Below the pieces are notes generated by a model. It was not told the DNA's origin. It did not search any database and was given only the letters and a program-made list of their open reading frames with translations. A stretch of DNA of 16,693 nt from an uncultured Clostridia bacterium (lineage in GTDB: Bacteria; Bacillota; Clostridia; Oscillospirales; Oscillospiraceae), in contig CAMWTG010000022.1 of assembly GCA_947177115.1 (NCBI GenBank), positions 1-16,693 of the forward strand, in the 5' to 3' direction. A program made the position numbers and the translations under genes. Positions within the stretch are counted from its first letter, which is position 1. Every line of letters begins with the position of its first letter. Positions 15,338-16,693 of the stretch are shown here, in pieces.

Positions 15338-15490
15338 AAATTCTGCGGAAACCTTTTTTCGGATAAACGGTCGAATTCTGGCGAAAATATACAGTCTGCT
15401 CCGGTTCGCTTCGGCGGCTTTTGGCAAAATAGACGGTATTCGTCCCTTTTTTTTGTCGCTTTTACCATGGAAAAACTCATTCGCGCCGCC

Positions 15491-15520
15491 TTGACGGTGG
15501 GCAAGGCGGTGGGGTATAAT
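15491..15520 (+). promoter_or_regulatory. Sigma-A promoter of glgB
   Basis: TTGACG (15491-15496), an 18-base spacer, and a perfect TATAAT (15515-15520). It is the best promoter match in the window. Transcription should start near 15527, about 65 bases before the glgB ATG. Confidence 0.75.
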
Positions 15521-15592
15521 ATACACAGTGTAACCGCTGGAAGAAATTGCCGGCGGCGTCTCTACTGTCAAATATACAATGGAGGATCCGAC

Positions 15593-16693
15593 ATGCCCTA
15601 CAGAGAAGCAGATAACAATAGTATTTACTATTTTCATCAGGGGACGGACATCAGCGCCTACGAGTTTTTAGGGGCTCACGCTGTCACCCACGATGGAGCC
15701 AACGGCTATATGTTCCGCGTTTGGGCGCCGCGGGCACAGGCCGTCTCCGTGGTGGGTGATTTCAATTCCTGGGACGCCGGGGCCCATCCCATGACAAAGA
15801 TCTCCGATGAGATCTGGGAGCGCTTTATCCCCGGAGGCAAGACTTACGATGCCTATAAGTTTGCCGTCACCGGCGCGGACGGCGTCCAGCGGCTGAAGGC
15901 CGACCCCTACGCCTTCCACGCCGAGACCCGCCCCGGCAACGCCAGTAAGCTCTACACCATCGATGGCTACCGGTGGGGCGATGCCGCCTGGAAGGAGGAG
16001 CGGCGCAGCCGCCCCATCTACAATGCCCCCCTGAACATCTACGAGGTCCATCTGGGCTCCTGGAAACGCCGGGAGAACGGGGACTTCATCGGCTACCGGG
16101 ACCTGGCCGATGAGCTGGCGCCCTATGTCAAGGACATGGGCTTCAACTTCATCGAGCTGATGCCCATCACCGAGTACCCCTACGATCCCAGCTGGGGCTA
16201 CCAGGTCACCGGCTATTATGCCCCCACCTCCCGGTACGGCACCCCCGAGGACTTCATGTACTTCGTGGACCGGATGCACCAGCACGGCGTGGGCATCATC
16301 CTGGACTGGGTCCCCGCCCACTTCTGCAAGGACGCCCACGGCCTCTATGAGTTCGATGGCTCCCCCTGCTATGAGTATCCCGACAAGCGCAAGGGCGAGC
16401 ACGCCGCCTGGGGCACCCGGGTCTTTGACTACGGCCGGCCGGAGGTGAAGAGCTTCCTCCTGTCCTCCGCCGCCTTCTGGCTGAAAGAGTACCACATCGA
16501 TGGCATCCGGGTGGACGCGGTAGCCTCCATGCTGTATCTGGATTATGACCGCAAGGACGGGGAGTGGGTGGCCAACCGCAACGGCGGCAAGGAGCATCTG
16601 GAGGCCATCGAGTTTCTTCAGGAGCTGAACCGGACCGCCTTCCAGGTCAATCCCGATGTGCTGATGGTAGCGGAGGAGTCCACCGCCTGGCCC
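15593..16693 (+). CDS. glgB: 1,4-alpha-glucan branching enzyme GlgB, N-terminal part (partial)
   Basis: The first 367 residues are present; the gene runs off the right edge in frame. GlgB cuts alpha-1,4 chains and rejoins them as alpha-1,6 branches in glycogen synthesis, in the cytoplasm. A CBM48 domain lies at about 37-125 (YMFRVWAPRAQAVSVVGDFNSWD), with little ahead of it, so the extra N1 domain of E. coli GlgB is absent. The GH13 barrel starts near 148 (NIYEVHLGSWKRR). Catalytic motifs seen: the ELMPITEYPYDPSWGYQVTG region (188-207), DWVPAHF (238-244), the nucleophile D308 in GIRVDAVASMLY, and the acid/base E361 in VAEEST. The third catalytic Asp lies beyond the window. The start is the ATG at 15593, with GGAGG 7 bases upstream (15581-15585). 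It has its own promoter, so other glg genes may follow downstream. Confidence 0.96.
   Translation, partial: MPYREADNNSIYYFHQGTDISAYEFLGAHAVTHDGANGYMFRVWAPRAQAVSVVGDFNSWDAGAHPMTKISDEIWERFIPGGKTYDAYKFAVTGADGVQRLKADPYAFHAETRPGNASKLYTIDGYRWGDAAWKEERRSRPIYNAPLNIYEVHLGSWKRRENGDFIGYRDLADELAPYVKDMGFNFIELMPITEYPYDPSWGYQVTGYYAPTSRYGTPEDFMYFVDRMHQHGVGIILDWVPAHFCKDAHGLYEFDGSPCYEYPDKRKGEHAAWGTRVFDYGRPEVKSFLLSSAAFWLKEYHIDGIRVDAVASMLYLDYDRKDGEWVANRNGGKEHLEAIEFLQELNRTAFQVNPDVLMVAEESTAWP

Larger units (their letters stand above)
15202..15592. other. 391-bp divergent intergenic region
   Basis: It holds the minus-strand promoter of the yerC-like operon, its leader with two hairpins, an inverted repeat at 15316-15337, a T-rich middle, and the plus-strand promoter and leader of glgB. 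Near 15433-15452 a short GACG/CGTC stem is followed by eight T residues, but there is no gene upstream on the plus strand for it to terminate. No convincing open reading frame or RNA gene was seen. Confidence 0.6.

Noticed and set aside
15433..15452. Short stem plus eight T residues as a terminator
   Set aside because: The stem is only 4 bp and no gene lies upstream on the plus strand to be terminated.
15195..15494. Small plus-strand open frame in the intergenic region before glgB
   Set aside because: It starts with TTG inside the yerC-like gene, has no ribosome binding site, crosses the promoter region and encodes nothing family-like.
15296..15637. Minus-strand open frame overlapping the glgB start
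   Set aside because: It begins inside glgB and runs across the glgB promoter and the yerC-like promoter; no coding features were seen.

Overview
The window looks like a chromosomal segment of a motile, GC-rich, Gram-positive anaerobe of the Clostridia, most plausibly the Oscillospiraceae. This is an inference from gene content: flagellar and chemotaxis genes, proteins anchored by SLH (S-layer homology) domains, a YerC/YecD-type TrpR-like regulator, Hsp33 of the CxC...CxxC type, and strong AGGAGG ribosome binding sites. No rRNA, tRNA, CRISPR array, transposase or phage gene was seen.

Left part (1-3000), motility. The 5' end of cheA (Hpt domain) runs leftward off the window. Divergent from it is a tight three-gene operon with overlapping stops and starts: a FliK-like protein, a stand-alone FlhB C-terminal-domain protein (YlqH/FlhX type) and a PilZ-domain (c-di-GMP receptor) protein. 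In flagellar export, the FliK C-domain acts on the FlhB C-domain to switch substrate class, so an orphan pair co-transcribed with a PilZ protein is the most suggestive functional grouping here.

Centre (3001-13150), cell surface. Two very large secreted proteins lie head to tail. The first (2109 residues) has a signal peptide, three N-terminal SLH domains, a probable beta-solenoid, Fn3/Ig-like modules and a C-terminal Big_2-like domain. It has its own sigma-A-like promoter and a hairpin in its leader. About 1.7 kb of its 3' half is much more AT-rich than the rest. The second (1146 residues) has a signal peptide, an Ig-like N-terminal part, six tandem repeats of about 110 residues with a recurring cysteine, and three C-terminal SLH domains. 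A 12-bp hairpin lies between the two genes, and a 16-bp hairpin separates the second from the convergent genes beyond.

Right part (13151-15201, minus strand). A TrpR-like regulator is translationally coupled to a class I SAM-dependent methyltransferase, followed by a hairpin and T-run. Next comes hslO (Hsp33). Finally (15202-16693) a 391-bp divergent intergenic region carries promoters in both directions and leads into glgB (glycogen branching enzyme), cut by the window end.

The strongest candidates for something undescribed are the FliK-like/FlhB-like/PilZ operon, the cysteine-bearing tandem-repeat surface protein, and the compositional mosaic inside the first SLH gene. The remaining genes are ordinary members of known families.
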